Source: Humulus lupulus (taxonomy: Eukaryota > Streptophyta > Magnoliopsida > Rosales > Cannabaceae). Taken from it: a stretch of DNA of 64,000 bases. A model generated the notes under the pieces. It saw nothing but the letters and a program-made list of their open reading frames with translations. It searched no databases and was not told the DNA's origin. Numbering within the stretch: position 1 is the stretch's first letter; each line of letters starts with the position of its first letter. Shown here piece after piece: positions 1-10,999 of the stretch. The DNA is taken from positions 176,009,338-176,073,337 of the forward strand of contig NC_084798.1 in the NCBI RefSeq assembly GCF_963169125.1, read 5' to 3'. A program made the position numbers and the translations under genes.

Positions 1-3000
1 GGAACTCTAAAGAAAATATCAACCAACATATGAAGAATTAATCATAAATATAAATGCTCTTGGGGCCCAAGCCCTAATCATGAGAATTGATAATAATCAG
101 GCCAAGCCCTAATCACATATAACATGTATTGGGTGCAGTTTTCTTACCTCAGGTTTGAGTAAGCGTAAATAAGAACGACCCTCGAGCACGATCCTGGTTC
201 TGAGCCCCTAGCGATACCCTAGTCACAACCATAAAATAGGATTCCATCAATAACGAGAGAATAAAGGCTTCCAAACTGAGTCCTAGCCTCTGGGGCCTCG
301 AGTTCCACTAACCGGATAGTGGAATCGATCCCAAGCCCTAAGAAAATAGTTCTCTTTTGAAACAAACTCCCCAAGGCCAAAATGCTCAGGCAGGCTGGGA
401 CCTGGCTTAGAGGGTTGCAGCGCGCCCCTCCTATCAGCAAGCCCCCTCCTCTGTATCAAGGGCACGGGCCGCAACTTGCCCTAACGGGTAACGACGCGCT
501 CCCAGGCAGAGGCTTCTCCAACGCCCTGGGCTCAAGCTAAGTCATGACTTCACAAGAACACAGCCGCAACTTGGCCACTCGAACCTAGGAATTCATCCAT
601 TTTTCAGCAACCAAATCCACTCCATACTAACCCAAATTTACTCCAAAGCTATAATTCCATTACCACTATAGTTCTAACTTGTTCCCAGCAACAAAACCCA
701 ATAAAAATTCAGTCCTAAAACTCATTAAATCACCAATTCAATTCATGAGCTAGATGGTTCAAGAACACCTCAAGAACACACTAAAACAACCATGGAATCA
801 TAGAAATTTAATTGTAAAAGAGAGTTCAAATGGTTACCTTAACTGTGAGTGAAGACACTCTAGCAACAAGAAATTCGAAACCCAATCCCAAGCCTCCAAT
901 TCTGTAGTTTCTAGCCACAAATCCCCTTAGTTTTTCAATATCAAGCTTGAAGAAGCTTTCGAGAGGAAGAGAGTGAATGTAAAGAGAAAGATTTGGTTTA
1001 GTGTATTTTTTAAGGTTTCTTTTTTGTTTCCTTAGGCTTAAATGACTTAAGCTAATCCCGAGGCTCGGGGTACCAAAAACGTCCCCGATGGCACAATGGT
1101 CAAATTACACAATATCCCCTCCTAAACTCACTAACTTCAAACATATCTACAATTATTCATTTTTATTAACCGACAACCCAATTAAATGCCTAATACCTAA
1201 AATACCTATCGACTCACCCCGAGTGGGGTATTGAGCCCAATTGTGACTTTCCCGCTAACTTGCTCCCTAGGATCGCCTCGTGCCGAGTAACCCACATAAT
1301 AATGTGGTCTCTCACATATATCACATATATGCACATAGATATCTAATTATGCCCGCAACGGGTCAAATTATCATAATTTCCCTTCTAATAAGAAGCAGGC
1401 CCACTGTTGATGATTTTCTAACGTTTAAAATATGTGCAAGTATACACAATCGGCAACAAGTAATACAGTGACAAAGCGTCAAAGTTCGTATCCACAGGGA
1501 CTTTTTAACTAAATTAATGTAAAATCAACCAAAAACAACTTATAAAATAGTAACCAAAACAAAGGAAAGAGTGGGTAATTAACTCTGAAAATAATTGTAG
1601 ACAAACAAAGGAATTAAACTAAAAATCAGAGATTAAAATGAAAGAATTCTGGGTGGATTTCAGATATGAGAAAAATAGATTTGGGTGGTTAATTCCCCTC
1701 TGTTTCGTTCCAGTTGTTACAGCAATGGCTCAGAATTATATCACAGTTAACAGATTTCATAAATGCCCAGCAAGTTTTTCCCAAAACTTACACTCTATTA
1801 TCTATAACCCCCTCAACACATTCCTGCATTAAATCAGGCTATAAACAATCCATCAAGCACCAAATCTTCAGTTATACAAGGCAGCAAAATATTCCTATTC
1901 CACTACTCAACATTACCTAAAACTAGGTAGTTCTTGCATCAATTGAATGGGTTCAGCTGGATATCCCTTTTCCAAGTTATATCCAGCTCAATAAATGCTA
2001 AATATGGCCAGTAATTAACATTCAATTAACATTCCAGCACATTCAATTGAACAGTGATATCAAAACCTTAACCATGCATTCAAAATATTAATTCATACAA
2101 AGGGTTCATAACCACCCAAATCCTCAAAAGCTTAGTTCATAACTGAAATTATAAAAACATAACTAGAACTTAGAAGTTCCATAGAGTATGAGCAGAAAAA
2201 CGAGATAGGAAATTAATACAAAATGAGAGGTGAAGATTAGAGAGAAAGATGAGTGATGAGCTCAAGTCCCCCTTTAGAGCGTCTGCCTTCTTCTCCTCTG
2301 TTTGGTACTTTTTTCTTCTCTTTTTTTCTTCTTCTCTCTGTACTTCTCTCTGCAAAAATATGCAAAATACTTCAATGATAATGGATCTCTCTCTATTTCG
2401 GCTGGTACCCTTCTTTTTAGGGTACTTTCCTTTACCCTAATAGGAAAGTCAATTCCCACTTTGTCCTCCAAGTGCCACATCACCCAGCTAACTTAAGTTA
2501 TTAAAATTCTAGCCACATAGGTGCTGATTTCACTCATTAAGCCCAGCTGTCTTCTAGCCACGTCACCTGCTTGATTTTCTTGAATTGCTGTGGTGATGCT
2601 ACAGCATTGAAGCAGCAACACGCCCTTTTCAGAATTCGTTTTTCCCCTTGCTTCCAGCAGTTCCCTTTTACATATTTTGTAAGCTTCCTTTCCTGATTAA
2701 CACAACACAGTAATTTACATAAAAAACACTGAAAAATATTACAATACAAACCTAACTCTTACCCAGACTCACTACCTAGAATAACACACTAAAACTGACA
2801 AAATTACATGAAATAAGGACTCATTACTCTTTTTAGTTTTGAAAAGCAAGTTCAAAGATTATAAAAATAACTCTAAATCCTAGAGTTATCACCCACATGT
2901 ATATTTAATACCTTTAAACATGCACAAATAGTCATATAATCACATAATTACAATTAAATATAACAAATAAGCACATAATTCCATATATTGCCATCTTGGC

Positions 3001-3048
3001 CCCCTAATCAAGGCCCTAAGCCTTATTAGGTAATTTTGGGACGTTACA
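1..3048 (-). mobile_element. LTR D (Tekay-like), partial, interrupted by E
   Basis: This is LTR-type DNA in minus orientation. Read on the - strand it begins at 3,048 with TGTAACGTCCCAAAAT, the start shared with the C, A, F and L LTRs. Positions 120-240 and 1,030-1,110 resemble 56,220-56,360 and 57,230-57,290 of LTR K. It contains the gap 1,405-2,891, which is a separate insertion. The far end lies left of the window, so I cannot tell a solo LTR from a 3' LTR. Integrase sequence of B begins directly after 3,048, so D is inserted into B. There is no coding sequence; the short open frames here are chance. Confidence 0.75.
1405..2891. mobile_element. Solo LTR E inside LTR D, TSD CCCAC
   Basis: A 1,487-bp insert starts TGTTGATGATTTTC and ends GAGTTATCA, so it has TG...CA ends. 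It is flanked by CCCAC at 1,400-1,404 and 2,892-2,896. Without the insert, LTR D reads through from ...AGGCCCAC to ATGTATATTTAATA, as the homologous part of LTR A does near 8,900-8,925. One end carries an inverted repeat (TAGAGTTAT near 2,881-2,889 and ATAACTCTA near 2,867-2,875). No gag or pol is visible, so a solo LTR or a small non-autonomous LTR element fits best. Its orientation is unknown. Confidence 0.8.
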
Positions 3049-3099
3049 CATGGCCCACTTCTGAAGGTTAGGGAAAATGGGGGTATCTTATGTAGAGGT

Positions 3100-3838
3100 T
3101 CTATGCGAGGTCCGGTAGGCCCAGAGTACTTGTGGGAGTTGCTCGGGCCATAATCCTTTGGCTTTATCCAACCTTTTCTTTAGGCTTGCCTTCAGTGTCT
3201 TATTTAAAGCTTCGACCTGCCCATTGGCTTGTATTTATGCTACCGATGAGAAACTCTTGGTTATGCCATATTTTTCACAAAAGTCTATGAAGAGATCACT
3301 ATCAAACAGCATTCCGTTGTTTGACACATTCTTTTTATGGAGTACAAATTGACATATGATATTCTTCACAATGAAATCCAGGACTCTCTTTCAGGTGATG
3401 GTTGCCAGAGGTTCAGCCTCTACCTACTTCGAGAAATAATCGATCGCCACTACTGCATACCGAACCCCTCCTTTTCCCATAGGTAGGGAACCTATCAAGT
3501 CAATTCCCCATGCTGCAAATGGAAAAGGGGATGAAATCATTGTTAGCTCAATTAGGGCAGCTCAGGAAACTATGGCAAAACGCTGGCATTTATCGCACTT
3601 TTGAACCTATGAGATCGGGTCCTTCGTTAAAGTGGGCAAAAAATAGCCATGTCTCAGTACCGTCATTGATAGGTTTTACCCCCAGCGTGGTCTCGACAAA
3701 AGCCTTCGTGTATTTCTTGTAAAATAGTTTTTGCTTGCTCGGGCATGACACATCGCAGGAGGGGCAACGAATGACCTCGCCAATATAGGATTCCCTAAAC
3801 TATTACACACCGTGGAGCTTGATAAAGTAGTTTTCTCG
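3100..3838 (-). pseudogene. Integrase of element B, broken
   Basis: Integrase joins retroelement cDNA to host DNA. On the - strand, with stops and frame changes, one reads GIDLIG (first catalytic Asp, near 3,500), then a block ending VSNNGMLFDS (near 3,305-3,335), then NGQVEALNKTLK (near 3,210-3,235, catalytic Glu kept). Where other Tat integrases have SDNG, this copy has SNNG, so the second Asp is changed to Asn. The C-terminal part continues as LWPEQLPQVLWAYRTSHRTS toward 3,100. With stops as well as a lost acidic residue it cannot be functional. LTR D cuts it off from the 3' end of the element. Confidence 0.8.
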
Positions 3839-3896
3839 CGTCTTTCCTGTCATCAGGTAGTTTTCCAGTCGTGAGGTATTCCATTATAGGAGTCAT

Positions 3897-4740
3897 CTAG
3901 GTCATTCTTATGTCAATCATTCCAAGCTCCACCATTTCTCCCGTTACACTCGGGCTTTCCAAGAATTCCACCAGAACTACATTCAATGTTCTAGCCTCTT
4001 TGGTTGTAGCAAGTAGAGACAGAGCATCAGCGTTGGAATTCTGCTTGCGGGGTATCTGTTCAACGGAGTTAGACTCAAATTTAGACAACTCGCCCTTTAC
4101 CTTAGCCAGGTAGGCTGCCATCTTGATGCCTCGAGCTTGGTATTCTCCCAATATATGATTTACCATGAGCTGGGAATCACTTTAGCATTGGTTTTTGCCT
4201 TCAGTTCTTTTGCCACCCTTAGCCCTGCTAATAAGGCCTTATACTCCGCTTCATTGTTGGATGCTTCAATCCCGAACCTGAGAGCTATATGGAACCGATG
4301 TCCTTCAGGTGAGATTTAGATTATCCCAGCTCCCGATCCATTTTCATTTGACTATCCATCAACGAAGATTTTCCATAATCCTGCACTGGCTCCCTTATCA
4401 GCTCGTCTTGAAAACCAGTGCACTTAGCCACAAAGTCAACAAGGGCTTGGTTCTTGATTGTTGTTCGTGGCATGTATAATATCTCGAACTGGCTAAGTTC
4501 GATAGCCCATTTTAATAAATGTCCCGACGTTTCTGGCTTTTGCAACACCTGTCCTAAAGGTTGGTTGGTTAAGACGTTAATAGAATGGGACTGGAAATAT
4601 GGCCTGAGCTTTCTTGAAGCCAAAATGACAGACAACGCCAGATTCTCTATTAGTGGGTACCGTGATTCAGCTCTGAGAAGCCGCTTGCTTACATAATATA
4701 TGGGTTTCTGTGCCTAGTTTTCTTCTCAAACTAACACGGC
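3897..4740 (-). pseudogene. RNase H and second (aRH-type) RNase H of B
   Basis: The 4,740-4,321 part is the end of the ordinary RNase H and connection domain, ending in SQFEILYMPRTTIKNQALVDF. The 4,320-3,897 part is a second RNase H domain with the signature SNNEAEYKALLAGL and, further on, EYQARGIKMAAYLAKVKGEL and VEQIPRKQNSNADALS. A second RNase H of this kind is known in the Tat lineage of plant gypsy elements. Stops lie near 4,320 and 4,165, and the frame changes between blocks. It would remove RNA from the RNA-DNA hybrid during reverse transcription. The domain assignment is firm; the exact limits are not. Confidence 0.8.
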
Positions 4741-4981
4741 ATTGACTGCATTCTCTGTCACGGGTAGGTAAAGAAACAGACACTCCCTATACGTCGACTT
4801 TGATAGTACAGGGGGTTCAACTAGATGCTTTTTTAGATCGTGAAATATCTCTTTGCATTATTTGGTCCACTCAAATTTCTTGGTTCCCCTGAGCAAGTTG
4901 TAGAATGTTAGACACTTGTTAGTGGATTTTGAAATGAAGTGGTTTAGAGCCGCCACCCTTCCAGTTAGGCTTTGAACTTCC

Positions 4982-5643
4982 TTATGCGACCTGGGCGAAG
5001 GCATTTCTAACAACGACCTGATTTTTTTTTGGATTTTCCTTTATCCCCTTTGTGTTGACTATGAATCCTAGAAACTTTCCAGATGCCACACCAAAAGAGC
5101 ATTTATGGGGATTTAGCTTCATGTCATACTTTCTCAAGATGCCAAAACATTCTTCCAGGTTGGATACATTGTTATTGGTAGTCTTTGACTTGACGAGGAT
5201 ATCATCAACATACACCTCCATGTTTCTCTCGATCTGGTTAGCGAACATATTGTTGACCAACCATTGGTATGTTGGCCCAGCATTTTTCAGTCCAAATGGC
5301 ATAACTTTGTAGCAATATACGTTATGCTCGGTCATGAAACTGGTATGATCTTGGTCTACAGGGTTCATTGTGATCTGGTTATATCCAGAATACGCATCCA
5401 TGAAGGAAATTAGCTCGTGACCTACGTGGCATCTACCAACTAATCAATTCTTGGTAGTGGGAAACAATCCTTTGGAAAAGCCTTGTTGAGGTCAGAGAAA
5501 TCGATACAGGTTCTCCACTCCTCGTTTGGCTTCGGGACCAGCATGGGCTTAGCAACCCAGATCAGATATTTTGCTTCCCTGATAAACCCGCATTTCAGTA
5601 GGCGAGCTACTTCTTCTAATGCTTCAAATCGTACTGTTCCCAA
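4982..5643 (-). pseudogene. Reverse transcriptase of B
   Basis: From 5,643 leftward one reads LVPKPNEEWRTCIDFSDLNKAFPKD, then after a break at about 5,440-5,400 FMDAYSGYNQI, MPFGLKNAGPTYQWLV and the catalytic YVDDILVKSK near 5,200. These are the fingers and palm motifs of a Ty3/gypsy RT, and the YVDD catalytic pair is kept. At least two stops interrupt the reading frame (around 5,440 and 4,980). It follows protease and precedes RNase H in normal pol order. The + strand open frames that overlap it are shadows. Confidence 0.88.
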
Positions 5644-6024
5644 AAGCCTCCGTTTTTAGGACTTTGCAAGCACGCTCTTGTCCAAGTTTAAGGTATGCAT
5701 GATTATTCTCAGACTGATTCCCACCATATCCTCGTGCAACAAGGAAAAATCATCGAGGTTCTTCTGTAGAAACTCGACCAGCTCCTTCTTCCTTTCGACT
5801 TCAAGATTTTTCCCAATCTTTACAACTCTTGAAGGTTTTTTCGGGTTGATGTTTACTTCCTCGAGCTCTTCTATTGTTTGCAGCTCATACCTGTCTTCGC
5901 CTACCCACGGATCAATATCGTCTCATTGGGCGACCTCACCATCTTCTTCTCGAGGTTCTTCCATCCCACAAGTTACTTCCACCCCCTGGGACTCCTCACC
6001 CCCATCATTTATGACCATTGCCTG

Positions 6025-6759
6025 CTACCCGGGTTGTGATTTTCCCTTCATAGAAATGTTATAGCATTCTCTGGCGGCGAGCTGGTCTCCTCTTACGATG
6101 CATATCCCTAAGGTTGAGGGGAATTTTATTGCCAGGTGTCGGATTGAAGTGATGGATTTAAATGCCATCATTGTAGGTCGACCCAAAATCGTGTTATATT
6201 CGGCCGGACAATCGATTACCACGAATTCGAGTATTTTGGAGATAGATTGTGACTCTTCTCTCAATGTCACCACTAGTTCGATTGTCCATAAGGCCACTGC
6301 TCCTTTACCTAAAAACTCATACAGAGTCATTGAGGTTGCCTTCAAATCGGATACGAATAATCCCATCTTTTCTAGGGTGGACCTGACAAGAAAATTTACT
6401 AGACTTCCGTTATCCACCATTATTCTCTGCACCCTTCGGTTAGCGAGCTGCACAGTTACCACCAGCACATCATTGTGTGGGAATTGGACGTGGCTAGCAT
6501 CCTCTTCTGTGAAAATGATTTTTTGTTTTTCCAACCGTTGTTGCTTCAATTTATTGAAGTATCTCTTTTGGGCCACGCTGCTCGTGCCCGCCAAATGAGG
6601 TCTTATGACAATAGTCGTTATATCTCCTCCTACTATTGGTGGTGTGACGACCTGATTCGTCTGAGCTCCAAGTTGACCTATCAGAGTTTCTGGAACTGAC
6701 TGAGGATTCTGCCCGGCAGGTTGATTGGGAACTACCCATTTTCGTGTGCACTGGGCCAA
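6025..6759 (-). pseudogene. Protease region of B pol
   Basis: This is a 244-codon open stretch with no stop. It includes FTEEDASHVQFPHNDVLVVTVQLANRRV, then VDNGSLVNFL (the aspartic protease active-site loop, normally VDNGSS in this lineage) near 6,400, and ILGRP near 6,175, the conserved second protease motif. The protease would cut the gag-pol polyprotein. The substitution GSL for GSS in the active loop may weaken it. It is the longest intact stretch in B. An overlapping 166-codon + strand frame (6,098-6,598) is a shadow. Confidence 0.85.
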
Positions 6760-6958
6760 TGGTCCAGCTCGAATGAGATTTTCAATTTAATCCTTCAGCT
6801 GCCGACAATCATCATTGTTATGACCGATGTCATTGTGAAATTCGCAAAACTTTGAAGGATCTCTCTTCGCCCTCTAGTGCCTTAAATTCTCTGACTTTTT
6901 CCATGGGAGGCGATTAGAATTAGCCAGGAAGATACGCCATCGGGTATCTGTTAGGTCG
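6760..6958 (-). pseudogene. Zinc-knuckle end of B gag
   Basis: On the - strand at about 6,860-6,780 one reads FCEFHNDIGHNNDDCRQLKD followed by a stop and IENLIRAGPLAQ. This Cys/His pattern is the single zinc knuckle at the end of Tat-lineage gag, which binds genomic RNA. It is separated from the capsid part (15,327 onward) by the whole of element A. The stop after LKD breaks the frame. Confidence 0.7.
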
Positions 6959-6963
6959 GTATA

Positions 6964-9080
6964 TGTAAAGCCTTGCTAATTATGGTTCATTACCATGTGT
7001 GTTTATAATAGTGCGGGACTCGCTAAACGAGTCATTTGGACTAAAACATGTGATTAAGCCACTAAGGTTTCATGTATTAAAAATCTTGGTCAACGAATAA
7101 ACATTTCCATTAAAATAAAACTTTAGTATTTACATGGGATCCCAAAAATACAAGTTTACAATTTTGTTTACAACTCAGGGATTACAAGATAAGCCGACCT
7201 AAGCGGCAAAATAGGGTCCAACCCCAGTTCCCCTGTGATACCTCGGCCGTGGCGGTCGAGCAAACTGTATATGTACACATCACCCCTAACGGTCTCCAAC
7301 TCATGGCTTGCCAAGGTTCTCCTTACCCTTACCCCAAAGCAGCCGTGAGCCAAAAGACTCAGTAATAACTAAAACCAAGAAAATTCAGATAGTCCACAAA
7401 AAATAACAGCATGCTCAACAGTAATAATTGGAACCAAGCATACGCACGTTAAACAAGTAAGTGACCATAGGGTCACACAAGTGCATATCGCACTCCCGTT
7501 CATTCCTATGGCATTTGAGTAAGTCAAGTGCATAATGTTCTCCCTTTCATTCCTTTGGCATCCGAGCCAGTCAAGTGCATAATGCACTCCCTTTCATTTA
7601 TTTAACACTCGAGCCAGTTAAGTGCATGTTGCACTCCCAAGGTGGCCCAACCATGGTGGCCTGCACTCCACGTTCATAATTCCAATCTTAGCTCATAAGC
7701 CGAGTCCTACAAGTCCTTGACTTATAAGTCAAGTCTCACATGCCTCCAACTTCTAAGTCAAAGCATTAAGACCCTCGACTTGTAAGTCAAAGCTTTAAGA
7801 CCCTTGACTTGTAAGTCGAGCTTCAGAGACCCTCGACTTGTAAGTCGAATCTTTAAAACCCTCGATTTGTAAGTCAAAGCTTTAAAACCCTCGACTTGTA
7901 AGTCGAGTTTTGGAGAACCTCGACTTATAAGTTGAGCCCTTGACTAATAAGTTGATCTCTAACTAAATATCATAACAATTCCCTGGTTTATAAACTGATC
8001 CTACTAATCTCAGCAGACAATCACATATTCCATTTATCATACATTTATACAGATACAATGTATTATAACACGTTTAGTCAAACATACATAGGCATAATCA
8101 TACTCATGCACATTCACAGGCATAACGCCCTAATGAAGATTACATTCAATATTCGGGCCAAACCCTAATCATGTATATCATATTTTTTGTGCAATTTTCT
8201 TACCATTGGTCCAAGCACAAGCAAATAAGCAAGCAAACACGACCCGTGAGAATGATCCACCCCTGAGCCTTAGCGATAACCTCATATAGCTGAATTATGG
8301 CCCCAAGTTACTCCTAGCTTGATCCTAAACACCAAACCTTCAATTCCCAAGCTTTGTTTCCTCAAGAACTTCAAAATTCTCAAGTCACCAAGGAGGGAGA
8401 GAGAGATCTTCGGGAAAGAGAAGGTGAGAGTTTTTCCTTTTGTTTTTCCGAGTGCTCCTCTACTTTTCCACAGCCTTCCAAACCAGCTGAGTCAAGCTAA
8501 GGTCTATCCAAAAGACCTAAATACCCTTAACCCAAAATTTCCTCTCCAATGCTCACAATGGCACTTTGGTCAATTACCACCATTTGAAACTTTTCCCCGT
8601 TAATCATAATTAACATCTCATAAATTCCCATTATCTCTAATATCCTCAAATGATTACTAAATAATTTCCCCATTACCCGATAAATCCTGGTAATGTACTA
8701 AATTACTAAAATACCCCTAGGTTCACCCCGAGTCAGGTATTTGACCCCGTTATGACTAAACCGCTATTTTGGCCCCTAGAATTGCCTCGTCCCGGATAAC
8801 CCAAATATATCCACATAATAATGTGGTCACAATCATATACCATACATATATTCAAATATGCCCTCAACGGGCCAAAATTACGAAAACGCCATTCTAATAA
8901 GAATTGGGCCCACATGCATGCTTAATACACTTAAACATGCCAATATAGTCATATTATCATTAACTCATATAATTAATATAATAACATGCTCATAACACAT
9001 AAGCACTAAATTAATTCAATTATTGCCTCCGGCCCCCTAATCCAGGCACTAAGCCATATTATGGAATTTGGGGCGTTACA
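6964..9080 (-). repeat. 3' LTR of element A
   Basis: This 2,117-bp LTR pairs with 13,267-15,321. On the - strand it starts TGTAACGCCCCAAATTCC at 9,080 and ends ...CTTTACA at 6,964. It holds a palindromic array (7,690-7,955) and the block shared by several LTR families (about 7,245-7,345), with GGGATCCC at 7,136-7,143. No genes are present. Confidence 0.92.
7690..7955. repeat. Palindromic CGACTTGTAAGTCG array in A 3' LTR
   Basis: About ten units of 25-30 bp each hold a dyad such as CGACTTGTAAGTCG or TTGACTTATAAGTCAAG, separated by short stretches such as CTTTAAAACCCT. The copy at 13,997-14,195 in the 5' LTR of the same element has about seven units. The units vary by point changes, but the dyad symmetry is mostly kept. 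Confidence 0.85.
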
Positions 9081-9096
9081 ATTATCCCCTCCTTAC
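9081..9096 (-). other. Polypurine tract of element A
   Basis: On the - strand GTAAGGAGGGGATAAT lies directly before the LTR start TGTAACGCC. This is the plus-strand DNA primer position for element A. Confidence 0.8.
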
Positions 9097-9109
9097 ACGA
9101 ATTTCGTCC

Positions 9110-10290
9110 TCAAAATTTTACCCGAACAACTAGGGATACTGATCCTGCCCGTTGGACTCTCACTTCCAGGTCGTATCCTCGACCTTGTTGTTCCTCCATA
9201 ACACTTTAACCAAAGGTATAGTTTGTTTGTCATGACCTTGTCATTATTTTCTAGTGTTTGGGCTGACTATTCCTCATAGGAAGGATCTCTCTAAAGCTTC
9301 AGACCCTCGTAACTCGGTACATGAGTCACGTCTGACACATACTTCTGAAGTGTCAAAATTTTAAGTACATTGTGTACGACCGACAATGTCGAAGGTAAGG
9401 CCAATCTATAGGCCCCCTGACCGATCCCCTCTAGGATCTCATATGGTCTCACAATTCTATGGCCCCTTTACCTTGGTGAAACTCTAAGGAAGACGTAGTC
9501 GCCCACTTGAACCTTCACGTTTCTGCGTTTCAGATCAATTGAACTTTTTTATCTACTTTGAGAAGCGAGCATCTGAGCTTTGACCTTCTCATTAGCCTCA
9601 TGGGTGGCCTAAACTGTCTCAGGACCCAAGTATTTCCTCTCTCCCATCTCATCCAAGTAAATGGGTGATCTACACTTTCTACCATACAACATCTCCTAAG
9701 TTTCCATTCTATTAGAGGAAAATGTTCATGCCAGGACTCTTCAAAGTCCAACATGCATGCTCTCAGCATGTCTTCCAATATCTAGGTAATCCTCTCTGAC
9801 TTACCATAAATCTGAGGCCAATAAGTGGCACTGGACTTCCATTGTCTACTCATCGCCTTTTGTAAACTTTCCTGAAGTCCTTATCCGTCAGGATAGACCT
9901 CAAAGCCCAATAAGGCTTACTATCTCTCCCACCTCGAGATCTAATTAATAGTCAACTGTATTGCTAATCCTCACTGATAAAAGTGAGCTGACTTTGTATA
10001 CCGGTCCATCATGACCGAGACCAAATCATGCTGGCCCACTATCCTGGGCAATCCTACCAAAAAAGTCCATTGTGATGTCTTCTTACTTCCATCATGGAAT
10101 ACTCAAGGGTTGTAATGATCTTACTTGTTTCTGATATTCTGCCTTGACCTGCTACCAGGTCAGGCACTTTTCCACATACTCAGTTATGTCCCTCTCCATC
10201 CCAGGCCACCAATAAAAAGCTTTCAGATTATGGTACATCTTCATGTCACTTGAATGTAGAGAATAAGAGGTAATATGAGATTCATCCAGA
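9110..10290 (-). pseudogene. Integrase of element A, broken
   Basis: On the - strand near 10,260-10,080 one reads DMKMYHNLKAFYWWPGMERDI and CLTW with a stop, the zinc-binding start of a gypsy integrase, and then RSLQPLSIP. Near 9,780-9,530 one reads MEDMLRACMLDFEESWHEHFPLIEW, the part after the catalytic Glu. The LTR-proximal end (about 9,500-9,110) resembles the C-terminal part of the integrase in element C. Several stops and frame changes are present. It would catalyse integration in an intact element. Confidence 0.75.
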
Positions 10291-10539
10291 ATCCCCTGTT
10301 TAATCCCAGTGTCCATCGGAACATAAATCTGATTCTTTATACCTCAATAAATTCATGCATGACACTGTATAGTCCTTAGCTATTCCAGCTAGGACATCCC
10401 TTTTAATCTTTCCCAATTGTGGGTCACTCAACTATTTTTCTTTAATGCTTTATAAAAGAGTAAACTAAAGCATAATGCTGACCAACTAGCCCACCAGTAA
10501 CTTTATTCTAGCTCTGGTCATATTCTTCAACTTACATGA

Positions 10540-10960
10540 AGCATAGGTAATCCTTTTTTTTGTCTATATAAGGACAAAACTTATGCCAAAATATCGTCAA
10601 CAAAGATGACCACATACCAATTTAGATACTCTTTGAACACCCCATTCATCTAATCCATAAATGTTGCCGGTGCATTAGTCAATCCAAATGACATGATTAA
10701 GAACTCATAATACACATATCTGGTACAAAAGCAGCCATTGGTACATCATTCTCCCTCATCCCTAGCTGGTGATAACCAAATCAAAGATCCACCTTGGAGA
10801 TTACTGTCTTACCCTGTAATGAACCTTTAGTTCCTTCAACTCTGCTAGGGCCATTCTGTAAGGTACCCTAGACACTGGCTCTGTCCCTGGTGCCAGTTCA
10901 ACAACAATTTCTATCTCTTCATGTGGTGGGAACCCTGTAAATTCCTATGGAAACACATCT
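10540..10960 (-). pseudogene. Reverse transcriptase of element A, partial
   Basis: Near 10,740-10,630 the - strand reads [19 protein letters not shown], then MNGVFKE, and near 10,600-10,570 VVIFVDDILA, the catalytic FVDD box of a chromovirus RT. The upstream fingers region at about 10,960-10,800 is recognisable but has stops. Less than 300 bp separate the catalytic box from the integrase zinc domain, whereas element C has about 1 kb there. The RT end and RNase H have therefore been deleted. Confidence 0.75.
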
Positions 10961-10999
10961 AGGAATTCATAGACTAACCTAGTCTCTTCTGGTCCCACT

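Noticed and set aside
6098..6598. 166-codon + strand frame
   Set aside because: It is the antisense shadow of the protease region of B.
7690..7955. CRISPR-like array of palindromic repeats
   Set aside because: The setting is a plant LTR; the spacers are short and repetitive, there are no cas genes, and the array is present in both LTRs of one element.
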